Positions 34,431-43,082 of a stretch of DNA of 64,000 bases are shown here, in pieces. Source of the stretch: Sulfurospirillum sp964466465 (GTDB lineage: Bacteria > Campylobacterota > Campylobacteria > Campylobacterales > Sulfurospirillaceae); NCBI GenBank assembly GCA_964466465.1, contig CAYXNJ010000001.1, positions 104,058 through 168,057 of the forward strand, given 5' to 3'. The translations under genes and the position numbers were made by a program. The notes beneath the pieces were generated by a model that was given only the letters and a program-made list of their open reading frames with translations, made no database searches and was not told where the DNA came from. The first letter of the stretch is position 1. Every line of letters starts with the position of its first letter.

Positions 34431-35504
34431 TTAGAAGCTTAAACGTTCAATACGATCATTCGCCTCTACAATGCGCTCAAGCGAAATCGCACCGTTTTTT
34501 ACTTGTACAAAAATGGTCTCTACGATCTCATCCGTTTTGGTTTGAGAAAGCTGATTGCCAAAAAGAAGCATATCGATGCCTGAATTGATCGCCAATGTCA
34601 CGGTCTCTGTAAGACTATAATACTTCGCAATCGCTTCCATCTGCAAATCATCACTTATCAATACGCCATTATAGTGCATTTTTTCACGCAGTAGTGAGGT
34701 GTTGATAGCATAAGAGAGGGTTGCGGGGTAAGTTGGGTCAAGTTTTGCGTTAAAAACGTGTGCTGACATGATCATCGAAACACTGTTGGAGGCGATGAGC
34801 TTTTGGTATGGTTCTAGCTCTTTTTCACTCCATGTTTGAGTCACATCCACAAAGCCTAGATGCGAATCGTCCAGTGAAGAGCCGTGTCCTGGAAAGTGTT
34901 TCAGCACGCTGATGACACCATTGCTTTTAAGTGCATCGATAAACACTTTGGCAAATTGTGTAACGGTTTCACTCTTTTTTCCATACGAGCGTTCTAAGCC
35001 CACGATGACACTGTTTTTATCATTAACCGCTAAGTCCACCACAGGTCCAAAGTCACAGTTGATGCCATGCTCTTTGAGCATCTGCGCCATTGAGGTATAA
35101 ACATTTTGAGCATATTCAAGAGAGGTTTTCGAGAGTGCAAAAGCGGAGGGAATTTCTGTAAAACCGTAGCTTGGTTTAAGTCGTGCAACTCTGCCACCCT
35201 CTTGGTCGATGGAGATAAGCAGTGGTTTGTTTGCAAAGTGCTTGAGCTGTTTGGTCAGCTCTTTTAACTGTTCGGGTGAGCTAATGTTTTTCGTGCGATT
35301 TCTCTCTTTGTAAAATCGATCGAACAAAATGACCCCACCCAGCTCATAGGTTTGCAACTCTTTAACGATGGGGCTTTGCGCGTTAATGGTCGCCTCATCA
35401 AAGCCAACAACGAGCATATGCCCTATCATTTTTTTGAGTTCTGCATCATTGGGAAGTGCCAGTAAAGAGCTTATAAGGCTCAAAAAGAGGAGAAGAAAAC
35501 GCAA
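34431..35504 (-). CDS. nagZ: Beta-N-acetylhexosaminidase, glycoside hydrolase family 3 (NagZ-like)
   Basis: Enzyme of 357 residues that releases N-acetylglucosamine from muropeptides or other glycans. Family-3 motifs: ISIDQEGGRVARL (about residue 97), KHFPGHGSSLDDSHLG (about 203) with the catalytic His, and LISDDLQMEA (about 284) with the nucleophile Asp. A signal peptide (LLLFLSLISSLLA) indicates export, unlike cytoplasmic NagZ of E. coli. It starts at TTG behind AAAGGA and lies 25 bases before the adenosine deaminase-like gene, with which it is probably co-transcribed. Confidence 0.88.
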   Translation of the reverse strand: MRFLLLFLSLISSLLALPNDAELKKMIGHMLVVGFDEATINAQSPIVKELQTYELGGVILFDRFYKERNRTKNISSPEQLKELTKQLKHFANKPLLISIDQEGGRVARLKPSYGFTEIPSAFALSKTSLEYAQNVYTSMAQMLKEHGINCDFGPVVDLAVNDKNSVIVGLERSYGKKSETVTQFAKVFIDALKSNGVISVLKHFPGHGSSLDDSHLGFVDVTQTWSEKELEPYQKLIASNSVSMIMSAHVFNAKLDPTYPATLSYAINTSLLREKMHYNGVLISDDLQMEAIAKYYSLTETVTLAINSGIDMLLFGNQLSQTKTDEIVETIFVQVKNGAISLERIVEANDRIERLSF

Positions 35505-35540
35505 AAAAATCCTTTTTGTTTTTAGGAAATTATAGCGCAG

Positions 35541-36209
35541 TTACGATTTTCTAGGCTTGAATCTCACCGCTTGGTGGAGAGGGTTTTGGATGCACTGCAA
35601 TTGATAGTCAATCATCGCATGAAATGGAGTAAGAAACGCTTTTAATTTGGTTGGCTCTATAGATTCTATCTGCCAGTGTGTTAGCAGTTCTAGCACCGTG
35701 AGCGTGGACTCGATGGTAGATAAACAGTACTCTAAAGGTTGCTCTTTGATTTTAAATTCTGAGCGTTTGGTCGAATCAAAACTAATGTGTGAAAGCGTGT
35801 GCAAGTTCTTACTTTCACGCATCAGTTTGAGCGAACACGCCCATGTCGAATCAATCAAAAAAATCGCCATAGGCTTTTTTAGCGGTGAAGACTTTTGCGT
35901 CAAAGGATTTTCATGACTGAGGTTGATCGCATGTTTGGAAGGGTAGAGAATGAAACTCTCATGTGTAGCGATAATCTCGTTAATGCGGGCATTATCGCTA
36001 AAGTCGATACCCATAAAAAGCTCGGAATTAGGGAGTGAAAGATGCGTAAAATGACCCGTGCCATTTTTGGTTTTTTTAAACTCTTTGGGGTGCATCAAAA
36101 CGATGAATTTAGTTTCTGTCTCAATGGGTCTAATGTATTCACACATACACGAACTTTGGGGTCTGTGACACTGATAACATTTTGCTCTATCGCCGTAAAT
36201 GGTTTGCAT
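35541..36209 (-). CDS. DTW-domain tRNA-uridine aminocarboxypropyltransferase
   Basis: Protein of 222 residues of the DTW family (TapT), which adds the 3-amino-3-carboxypropyl group from SAM to a uridine of tRNA. It has the N-terminal zinc-like cysteines CYQCHRPQSSCMC (about 11-23) and the central FLIDSTW (about 118), where DTW is DSTW, as well as the CLSTIESTLTVLELL helix. Transcribed alone, upstream of nagZ. Confidence 0.85.
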   Translation of the reverse strand: MQTIYGDRAKCYQCHRPQSSCMCEYIRPIETETKFIVLMHPKEFKKTKNGTGHFTHLSLPNSELFMGIDFSDNARINEIIATHESFILYPSKHAINLSHENPLTQKSSPLKKPMAIFLIDSTWACSLKLMRESKNLHTLSHISFDSTKRSEFKIKEQPLEYCLSTIESTLTVLELLTHWQIESIEPTKLKAFLTPFHAMIDYQLQCIQNPLHQAVRFKPRKS

Positions 36210-36291
36210 TGACCGCCTTAAAATAATGGGGGATTATACCAACTTATAGGCTTTTTTGGTACAATAAAGCCAAAATTAAAGGAGGGCTTTC

Positions 36292-36585
36292 ATGAGTGAA
36301 AAAGAGCTGATTTTGCAAAAATTATCTGTTTTAAAAGCACAATTTGCTGGGCATTATCACATCACATCACTTGCCCTTTTTGGTTCAATGGCACGAGGTG
36401 AAGCAACGGAAAAAAGCGATGTGGATTTGCTCATTGATTTTTCACAGACACCTGATTTATTGACATTTATTGAGCTTGAAGAAAAACTCAAAAGTGCATT
36501 GGGTAAAAATGTCGATTTAGTCCCCAAACGAAAACTCCGTGCCGAACTCTCCCAAAACATCCTTCAAGAAGCGATTGCGGTATGA
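36292..36585 (+). CDS. mntA: MntA-type nucleotidyltransferase antitoxin
   Basis: Minimal nucleotidyltransferase of 97 residues with the core GSMARGEATEKSDVDLLID (about residues 28-46; G-S-x10-D-x-D). In studied pairs MntA inactivates the HEPN toxin by adding AMP to its tyrosine. It starts behind GGAGGG and overlaps the HEPN gene by four bases (ATGA), the normal order of a HepT/MntA module. Confidence 0.87.
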   Translation: MSEKELILQKLSVLKAQFAGHYHITSLALFGSMARGEATEKSDVDLLIDFSQTPDLLTFIELEEKLKSALGKNVDLVPKRKLRAELSQNILQEAIAV

Positions 36586-36938
36586 AACGTAATTATCTTT
36601 TGTATCTGGATGACATTCTCAAAAGTATTCACAAGATAGAAACTTTCACTGCTGGCTATGATTTTGAACGCTTCAAGGCTGATGACAAAACAGTCAGTGC
36701 CTGTGTTCGAGAACTTGAAGTCATCGGCGAAGCTACCAAACAAATTCCTGATGAAATAGCTTCCAAATACCTTCAAATTCCATGGTCACTCATGGCAAAA
36801 ATGCGCGATAAACTCATTCATTGGTACTTTGAAATCGATGAAGAGATCGTTTGGAAAGTGATTACCGAGCAGTTTCCAATGCTTAAAACCCAAATAGAAG
36901 TGATGAAAAAAGAGTTAGAGGCAACGCTCAAAGTTTAG
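36582..36938 (+). CDS. hepT: HepT-like HEPN ribonuclease toxin
   Basis: Helical HEPN protein of 118 residues (DUF86). The catalytic R-x4-H-x-Y motif is present as RDKLIHWY (about residues 71-78), so an active RNase is expected. The conserved N-terminal DILKSIHKIETFT and the ELEVIGEATKQIP helix fit the family. Together with MntA it forms a complete type VII-style toxin-antitoxin module. No mobile element is seen around it. Confidence 0.87.
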   Translation: MKRNYLLYLDDILKSIHKIETFTAGYDFERFKADDKTVSACVRELEVIGEATKQIPDEIASKYLQIPWSLMAKMRDKLIHWYFEIDEEIVWKVITEQFPMLKTQIEVMKKELEATLKV

Positions 36939-36975
36939 GTTTTCTAAACGCAAATCATTTTACATAAGACATACC

Positions 36976-37578
36976 ATGAACACAAAAGAGTTACTAGCAC
37001 GCTACAACCTAAAAGTTCCGCATAGCCTTGGTAAGGTGCTATATGTGCAACCCATTGAGATCAAAAAGCACATTTTTTCCCAGCTTGGCGTGCGCATCGC
37101 GCAACTTCTTTTTTGCAGTTTTGGCTTTGCCATTTCCTTGGTGATGCTCTACAGTGGGTGGCAAAAAGAAAATCTATGGCATGGTCTTATTGGAATTTTA
37201 TTTTTTCCATTTTTCTTTATGATAGTGTTAATTCTCAAAGACTTGTTACGCACAACACTGATCGTCGTATGCGATAAAGGAGTTGCTCGGTACACGTTCA
37301 ATTACGCACTTAAAATCTGCCAAAGCGAGTTTTTAGACTTCAAAGAATCAACACATTGTACCCAAGAAGAGGGCTTTGTTGATCCGCACAGTCCTGTCAA
37401 TAAAAAAGGTTATCGCATCGCGACGACATGGTTTAAAGGAACGCAAAAATGCTTTTGCATCAGCTATTTCAAAGAAGATGAAACGGCTGGTTCGCACCCC
37501 GAAAAAGAAGCGGCGCAAAAAGCAAGAGAAGCTTATGAGCTCTTTTGTGCTCGAAGTGACTTAAAAAATAGAGGGTAG
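36976..37578 (+). CDS. Hypothetical membrane protein
   Basis: I do not recognise a family. The protein has 200 residues, two adjacent hydrophobic helices (about 34-53 and 62-85) and a hydrophilic C-terminal domain of about 110 residues that should lie on one side of the membrane, with cysteines in TLIVVCDKGVARYTF and KCFCISYF. It is likely an inner-membrane protein with a short folded domain. It faces the convergent pentapeptide-repeat gene. Confidence 0.6.
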   Translation: MNTKELLARYNLKVPHSLGKVLYVQPIEIKKHIFSQLGVRIAQLLFCSFGFAISLVMLYSGWQKENLWHGLIGILFFPFFFMIVLILKDLLRTTLIVVCDKGVARYTFNYALKICQSEFLDFKESTHCTQEEGFVDPHSPVNKKGYRIATTWFKGTQKCFCISYFKEDETAGSHPEKEAAQKAREAYELFCARSDLKNRG

Positions 37579-37588
37579 AGCAATTTAT

Positions 37589-38188
37589 TTACACCAGTAC
37601 AATCCCCATAAATTCGAGAAGACTTAGTGCCTCAAATCGGCTAAAGATAGCTCCTTTGAGGTGGTTGGTGCGTAGATCAAGGTTGATATTGTGAGCATCG
37701 GTGAAATTGGCGCCTTCAAGATGGGTGTTTCCAAAGAGTGCGCCTTTGAAGTCTGAGCCTCGAAAGTCTGCTTTTTCAAGCGTAGCATTTTGAAAGTCCA
37801 CTTCGGTGATACGGCAGTTTCTCATCACTATTTCGTGAAGTTTTAAACCAAAAAAAGTGCTGTCATTCAAAAGGCAGTCGTGAAATTGCAGAGGCTCGAT
37901 GGAGAGAAGACTTTCCCAGTTTGCCATCGTCCAGTCGATGCCTATCATTTTGCATGAGGAGAATTGAACAGCGTTCATTTTAGTATCGGTGAGTTTCATA
38001 AGGCTTAAGTTACAGTTTTCAAAACGACACCCGATAAATCTGCATGACGAAAAGAAGGTCTCACTAAAGTCGCAGGAGATGAAGGTGCAGTCGTCAAACT
38101 CAGCTTTGGTGATCTTTTGTTTATGCAGATTCACACCCGTGAAATTTTCTGCAAATACGTCCATTTTGTCGGTTATAGAAGAAATCAT
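37589..38188 (-). CDS. Pentapeptide-repeat protein
   Basis: Protein of 199 residues built largely of A(D/N)LxX repeats in two blocks (about 25-75 and 115-175), seen in LEKADFRGSDFKGALFG and LEGANFTDA. These form a right-handed beta helix. The two blocks and overall length resemble the Qnr/McbG type that protects DNA gyrase, but many proteins of this build have other roles. It follows the RelA/SpoT-domain gene after ten bases on the same strand and may be co-expressed. Confidence 0.8.
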   Translation of the reverse strand: MISSITDKMDVFAENFTGVNLHKQKITKAEFDDCTFISCDFSETFFSSCRFIGCRFENCNLSLMKLTDTKMNAVQFSSCKMIGIDWTMANWESLLSIEPLQFHDCLLNDSTFFGLKLHEIVMRNCRITEVDFQNATLEKADFRGSDFKGALFGNTHLEGANFTDAHNINLDLRTNHLKGAIFSRFEALSLLEFMGIVLV

Positions 38189-38198
38189 ACTGTAAAAC

Positions 38199-39299
38199 TT
38201 AGTGACTCGTAATTTCTTGGTATAGTTTCATCGCCAATGCTACTGCTTCATCTTTTTCTTGGAGTGAAACATCGGGGAAAAACGCTTTGAGCCCTTCATT
38301 ATGGTTGGTTTCTACAAATTCCATCATCAATGCGTACCCTATGATAAGACCATCTTTCTGATCGAAATGTTTTTGGAACCTATCTAATAACATTACCCTA
38401 AGTTGTGCCCATTTGACAATGAACTGTTTGATAAGTTCTTTGTTTTTTCGAATAGAGTTTTGGATTTCAAGAATCTCTTTATATGCTGTAAATTTATTGA
38501 TAATATTCAGGGTAAAACTGATAATAGCTTCTTGCATTTGCTCTGAAAAAGCAACATTTTTTAATTTTAATGTTTCAATGACATACGTTTCTATCTCTTC
38601 CAAATCGCTTGATTTTTCGATGAAAAGTTTTAGGCTTTCCGCGTTAATGTCGGTATTTTCAAAGCCTTGTTTGGAGATGGTCTCAACATAATTGTGGATG
38701 TCGAGTTTGAGCCTGCTAAATTCATCATCGGCAATTTCAAGTATGCTTGCGATGCGTGAGAATTTTCTGCGAAATTCTCTAGGAACGGCGATGTTGGACT
38801 TGTACCCGATGTCATGCTCTATCTCTGCCCATGCGTGCTGTAAAATGGTTCGTACTTGGATTTCAAATTTGAGATCTTTGTAGTTTTTATACTCTCTTAG
38901 TTGCGCTCTTTCATCGTTGATGGAGCAGATGATGTGGTAAGAGAGGTAGCCAAAGCGGTCAGGATCTAAGATTTTCTTTTTGTCGATGGAGTTTACTTCG
39001 TCTATTTTAAACTCTTTAAAGAGGAGTGCTACGATCTTTTCAACATCGATTTCAAAGTAGCTGATGATGCGACATCCCACAATATCGGTGATTTCACTTA
39101 GGTTTTGGTATTTATTTTTGCCGTCTATCTTTTTTTCCAAGCTGTTTTTTTCTTTGACTCTATTTTCAATGGAGTGGTAAGAGATGTTTTCTTGCTCCAG
39201 TAGTTCTTTGATAAGGATGTTCATCTTGTCACTAAAATTTTCATACTGCTTGAGCTCTTTTTCAAACTCGGTGATAAGATGATGTTTGTTGTTTTCCAA
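38199..39299 (-). CDS. RelA/SpoT-domain protein (putative alarmone synthetase)
   Basis: Protein of about 366 residues. I prefer the TTG at 39299, which has AGGAG five bases upstream, over the ATG at 39326, which has none. Residues about 35-190 form the RelA/SpoT synthetase domain: SLEKKIDGKNKYQNL, DIVGCRIISYFE, DRFGYLSYHI and FEIQVRTILQHAWAEIEHD with the catalytic Glu. No HD hydrolase, TGS or ACT domain is present. The C-terminal half is helical and of unknown role. Family members make (p)ppGpp or, in toxin forms, pyrophosphorylate other molecules, so a regulatory or toxin-like role is possible. Confidence 0.82.
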   Translation of the reverse strand: MENNKHHLITEFEKELKQYENFSDKMNILIKELLEQENISYHSIENRVKEKNSLEKKIDGKNKYQNLSEITDIVGCRIISYFEIDVEKIVALLFKEFKIDEVNSIDKKKILDPDRFGYLSYHIICSINDERAQLREYKNYKDLKFEIQVRTILQHAWAEIEHDIGYKSNIAVPREFRRKFSRIASILEIADDEFSRLKLDIHNYVETISKQGFENTDINAESLKLFIEKSSDLEEIETYVIETLKLKNVAFSEQMQEAIISFTLNIINKFTAYKEILEIQNSIRKNKELIKQFIVKWAQLRVMLLDRFQKHFDQKDGLIIGYALMMEFVETNHNEGLKAFFPDVSLQEKDEAVALAMKLYQEITSH

Positions 39300-39516
39300 A
39301 AGGGCTCCTAGTACGAGATAAATCATTTTATTTTATAGTATGCGAGCTTAAGATTGTGCGAAACAATGCTTTACATGTAAAATAATTTATCTTCAATTCA
39401 TCCACAAATAGCCAAATTTTCTCCTATTTTTCCATTACATTAAAAAAGTACTGTAAGAGAAGTTTAAGTACATGACTCTTATACTTCATGCAGAACTTAA
39501 CACAGAAAGAGTGCAG
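39300..39516. other. Divergent promoter region
   Basis: About 215 AT-rich bases between the RelA/SpoT-domain gene and the monooxygenase-domain gene, with no gene that I can support. A TTTACATGTAAA palindrome lies at about 39370-39381. Confidence 0.4.
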
Positions 39517-39810
39517 ATGAAAAAAATTGTTTTAATCGCAACATTGGTTTTGAAAGATTCAAAAAATGAAGGTGTTTTGGAAGCTTTAACGGCTTTACAT
39601 AAGGCAACCCATCAAGAAGATAGAGGCTGCTTACAGTACGATGTGCATAAAGACAAGGAAAAAGAAAATACATATGTCTTCGTAGAAACATGGGAAAGTG
39701 AAGCACTTTTGGCGGAGCACATGGAAAAAGAACACTTCAAAACGTATAAAACATTTTTAGGCGATAAAGTTGAGAGCTTATCTCTACAGAAATTAGAAAA
39801 GATTTTATAG
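39517..39810 (+). CDS. Antibiotic biosynthesis monooxygenase (ABM)-domain protein
   Basis: Small dimeric ferredoxin-like protein of 97 residues. The start MKKIVLIATL at 39517 follows AGAAAGAG; an earlier ATG at 39472 adds no domain. Family features are REDRGCLQYDVHKD-like (HQEDRGCLQYDV) and FVETWESEALLAEHMEKEHF. Members include YgiN-type quinol monooxygenases and stress proteins. It lies eight bases before a nitroreductase gene, so the two may act on quinones or electrophiles together. Confidence 0.85.
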   Translation: MKKIVLIATLVLKDSKNEGVLEALTALHKATHQEDRGCLQYDVHKDKEKENTYVFVETWESEALLAEHMEKEHFKTYKTFLGDKVESLSLQKLEKIL

Positions 39811-39818
39811 GAGAGTTC

Positions 39819-40574
39819 ATGGAAAATCCAACCATCAAGCAACTGCAAAATCGTAAATCCATTCGCCAATTTACGGGCGAAGCTATCAGCGATGCAGATT
39901 TGGAGCTGATCTTTAAAACCGCTCAACGCGCTGCAACGTCTATCAATGCTCAGCAAATTAGTTTGGTATATACTCGCGATAAAGCCAAATTAGCACGTAT
40001 CGCTGAGCTGTGTGGTGGGCAAGCTCATGTTGCTAAAGCAGATGTTTTTGTAGGCATTGTCATTGACTTTAACCGTACCAGTGCTGTGGCAGAGAGTTTG
40101 GGTAAACACCAAGTGATTGAACAAAGTGCGGAAGGCATCATCATCGGTGCAGTCGATGCGGGAATTATGCTGAACCATCTTCAAAGTGCTGCAGAGGCAT
40201 TGGGCTATGGAACAACATGTTTAGGTTCTGTACGCAACAGTATGGAAGAGTTTATCACACTCTTTAACCTTCCAAAAAAGACACTTTTGTTGGTGGGAAC
40301 GACCATTGGCGTGTCAACAGAACAGGCAAAAAATGCACCATTAAAACCACGTGTCGCATTGGATAGCTTTGTAATGGAAGATCGCTACGATAGTGACAAA
40401 GTCCGCTCGAGCGCATTGACGTATGAAAAAGAGTTCAAAGAGTTTCGAGAAAAAACAGGAAGTAGCGCAGTACCTAGTTACTCAGAAAAAATTGTCAGTA
40501 ACTATACCGATGGATTTTACCGTAAGACAGGTGCTACTTTTCAAGCACAAGGATTTTCGTTTAAAGACGAATAA
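39819..40574 (+). CDS. NfsA-like NADPH-dependent nitroreductase/flavin oxidoreductase
   Basis: FMN enzyme of 251 residues. N-terminal RKSIRQFTGEAISD, AATSINAQQISL (about 46-57) and GTTCLGSVRNS follow the NfsA/FRP group, which has a longer C-terminal tail as seen here (about 200-251, YEKEFKEFREKTG). It reduces nitro compounds, quinones or flavins with NADPH. It is co-transcribed with the ABM-domain gene and ends in a terminator. Confidence 0.87.
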   Translation: MENPTIKQLQNRKSIRQFTGEAISDADLELIFKTAQRAATSINAQQISLVYTRDKAKLARIAELCGGQAHVAKADVFVGIVIDFNRTSAVAESLGKHQVIEQSAEGIIIGAVDAGIMLNHLQSAAEALGYGTTCLGSVRNSMEEFITLFNLPKKTLLLVGTTIGVSTEQAKNAPLKPRVALDSFVMEDRYDSDKVRSSALTYEKEFKEFREKTGSSAVPSYSEKIVSNYTDGFYRKTGATFQAQGFSFKDE

Positions 40575-40581
40575 CATAAAG

Positions 40582-40604
40582 AGGAGGGTGACACCTCCTT
40601 TTTT
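40582..40604 (+). terminator. Rho-independent terminator
   Basis: AGGAGG / CCTCCT with a 6-base loop followed by TTTTT, eight bases after the nitroreductase stop. Confidence 0.7.
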
Positions 40605-40676
40605 ACAAAGAACATACTGCATTTTCGTTACAATACCCCTCCAAAAATCTTTACACACACATGAGGAAATGACTTT

Positions 40677-42791
40677 ATGAACCCATTGATTAGCACTCTC
40701 GTTCAAAAAACAGGTATCGCTAAAGAAAATATTATCAACATTTTAAAACTCCTAGAAGAGGGCGCCACTATTCCTTTTATCGCCAGATACCGTAAAGAGA
40801 TGACAGGCGGAGCGAGCGATGAACAACTTCGTGAGTTTGAGAGCATTTATGCGTATGCGAAGAAACTGCATGAGCGAAAAGAAGAAGTTTTACGCCTGAT
40901 TGCGGAGAAAGTTCAGTTAGGCGATGAGGTCAAAAAAGCGGTTGAAAAAGCTCAGACACTCCAAGAGCTAGAAGATATCTATAGACCGTATAAAGAGAAG
41001 AAAAACACGCGTGCTGCTGTTGCGATAGCAGCGGGTTTAACACCTTTAGCAGATATGCTAGAACGTGCCGAACTAGAGCTAGATGCGTTTGAGAAGAGGG
41101 CACAGAGTTTTGTCAATGATAAAGTAAGCAGTATCAAAGAGGCTATTGCTGGGGCGCAAGACATTATCGCGGAGCGTTACAGTGATGATGCTAAAGAGAG
41201 AGAATACTGGAGAGCGCAACTGCACGATTACTCCTCTTTTGAAATCAAAGCAAGTAAAAGCCTTAACGCAGATGGGCTCTACGCTAAACTTGCGGGGAAA
41301 AGCGAGCGTATCGCTTCTATTCCTTCCCATCGCTACCTTGCCATGATGCGTGGTGTGGCTGAAAAAGAGCTCAGTGTTAAAATTTTGTATGATATGGAGA
41401 GAGTCGAGAGTGCCATAAATCGCTACCGTATTCCACGCAATGCAAAAAGTTCTAAAAACTATTTGCTAGAGGCGCATATGGATGGTTTTAAACGACTTCT
41501 TTTCCCTTCATTGGAGCGAGAGATTCATGCCATCATCAAAGAAAAAGCCGATACAGGGGCAATTGCAACATTTGGTAAAAACCTCTCCCAACTGCTTAAT
41601 ACGCCACCTGTCACCAAGCGGGTGATTTTGGGCGTTGACCCAGCGTATCGTACAGGGTGTAAGCTGGCGGTTGTGGATGAGCATGGCACGTATCTTACGC
41701 ACGCGGTTATCTACCCGACACCACCTCAAAGTGACTATGAAAAATCCGCCAAAGTCATCAAAGAGTTTACACAAAAGTACCAGATCACAGCGGTGGCGAT
41801 TGGCAATGGGACAGCCTCTCGTGAAACGCAAGAATTTTTTGCCAGACTTAACAAAGAAACGGGCCTAAATCTCGCCTATACCGTCGTTTCTGAAGCGGGC
41901 GCATCCATCTACTCTGCATCTAAAATTGCCACAGAGGAGTACCCAAATCTTGATGTAACCATTCGTGGGGCGATTTCCATCGCACAGCGTCTGCGTGATC
42001 CGATGGCAGCTCTTGTGAAGATTGACCCAAAATCCCTTGGTATCGGGCAGTATCAACACGATGTGGACCAAAAACAATTAGAGAAAAAACTCCATGAAGT
42101 CACCGAAGACTTGGTCAATCGAATCGGCGTTGACCCCAACAGTGCTTCGGTATCACTGCTCTCTTATGTTGCTGGAGTAGGTGCAAAAATCGCCAAAGCC
42201 ATTGTGGAACATCGTGAGAGCAATGGAGCATTTAAGAGCAAAAGTGAGCTTCTTAAAGTCAAAGGTTTGGGTGCAAAAGCGTATGAGCAGTGTGCGGGAT
42301 TTTTCCGTATTCGTGAAGGGAAAAGCGTGCTTGATAACACAGGTGTTCACCCTGAGAGTTATGCCATCGCGCAGACGCTTTTGGCACGTTCTGATTTGGC
42401 GACGCTTAGCAAGGAGCAGATTATTGAAGAAGCCCTAAAATTGGGCATTGGCGAAGCAACACTTAAAGACATCGTTATGGAGCTTCAAAAACCAGGATTT
42501 GACCCTAGAGAGACATTGCCGCCGATTGGATTTCGCTCCGATCTTACCGATATTAGCGAGCTTAGTGAGGGCTCTATCGTCTCAGGAGTGGTGCGAAATA
42601 TCGCTGATTTTGGGGCATTTGTGGACATTGGGCTTAAAAACGATGGACTGATTCACATTTCACAAATGAGCGATAAACGCATCGCCCATCCCTTAGAGGT
42701 TTTGAGTATCAACCAGCAGTTAACGCGTATCCGTGTGGTCGAAGTCGATAAAGAGCGTGGAAAAGTATCACTTAGTCTTAAAGAGATTTGA
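40677..42791 (+). CDS. tex: Tex-family RNA-binding protein
   Basis: Cytoplasmic nucleic-acid-binding protein of 704 residues, a normal length for Tex. The order is an N-terminal helical Tex domain (FIARYRKEMTGGASDEQL near residue 35), a YqgF/RuvC-like domain (VILGVDPAYRTGCKLAVV, about 320), helix-hairpin-helix repeats (LLSYVAGVGAKIAKAIVEHR, about 495) and a C-terminal S1 domain (GSIVSGVVRNIADFGAFVDIG, about 630). The YqgF part lacks clear catalytic residues in most members. It probably acts in transcription or RNA metabolism. Confidence 0.95.
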   Translation: MNPLISTLVQKTGIAKENIINILKLLEEGATIPFIARYRKEMTGGASDEQLREFESIYAYAKKLHERKEEVLRLIAEKVQLGDEVKKAVEKAQTLQELEDIYRPYKEKKNTRAAVAIAAGLTPLADMLERAELELDAFEKRAQSFVNDKVSSIKEAIAGAQDIIAERYSDDAKEREYWRAQLHDYSSFEIKASKSLNADGLYAKLAGKSERIASIPSHRYLAMMRGVAEKELSVKILYDMERVESAINRYRIPRNAKSSKNYLLEAHMDGFKRLLFPSLEREIHAIIKEKADTGAIATFGKNLSQLLNTPPVTKRVILGVDPAYRTGCKLAVVDEHGTYLTHAVIYPTPPQSDYEKSAKVIKEFTQKYQITAVAIGNGTASRETQEFFARLNKETGLNLAYTVVSEAGASIYSASKIATEEYPNLDVTIRGAISIAQRLRDPMAALVKIDPKSLGIGQYQHDVDQKQLEKKLHEVTEDLVNRIGVDPNSASVSLLSYVAGVGAKIAKAIVEHRESNGAFKSKSELLKVKGLGAKAYEQCAGFFRIREGKSVLDNTGVHPESYAIAQTLLARSDLATLSKEQIIEEALKLGIGEATLKDIVMELQKPGFDPRETLPPIGFRSDLTDISELSEGSIVSGVVRNIADFGAFVDIGLKNDGLIHISQMSDKRIAHPLEVLSINQQLTRIRVVEVDKERGKVSLSLKEI

Positions 42792-42863
42792 ACAATTTGT
42801 TAGTTAACACTTGATTCACAGAAAAGGGCTACAATAATGTCATGTGATGTTAAGGAGTGACCG

Positions 42864-43082
42864 ATGTATGTAAATCAATGGATGGGGCATGGATTTTTCA
42901 TGCCATGGTTAATACTATTTCCTATTGTTTGTGTGCTTCTCTTTGTGTTAATGCGAAGTGGTAAATCGTGCCACTCTGAACCAAAAGAAGACGATGCGCT
43001 CGAAATCGCACGTAAGCGTTTTGCTCGCGGCGAAATCGATGAGGTAACGTTTGAGAAAATCAAAGAAAAATTGAGCGCTTAA
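42864..43082 (+). CDS. SHOCT-domain small membrane protein
   Basis: Protein of 72 residues with one membrane helix (about 12-30) and a C-terminal SHOCT motif (DALEIARKRFARGEIDEVTFEKIKEKL, given here as a region of residues 43-70). Common, function unknown, often a membrane accessory. It starts at ATG 42864 behind AAGGAG, and its last four bases overlap the convergent gene. Confidence 0.85.
   Translation: MYVNQWMGHGFFMPWLILFPIVCVLLFVLMRSGKSCHSEPKEDDALEIARKRFARGEIDEVTFEKIKEKLSA

Noticed and set aside
36990..37578. A third component of the MntA/HepT module
   Set aside because: The membrane protein starts 38 bases after HepT without overlap and has no feature linking it to toxin-antitoxin systems.
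37589..38188. Calling the pentapeptide-repeat protein a quinolone resistance (Qnr) protein
   Set aside because: The repeat fold and length are compatible, but family-specific residues for gyrase binding cannot be confirmed by eye.
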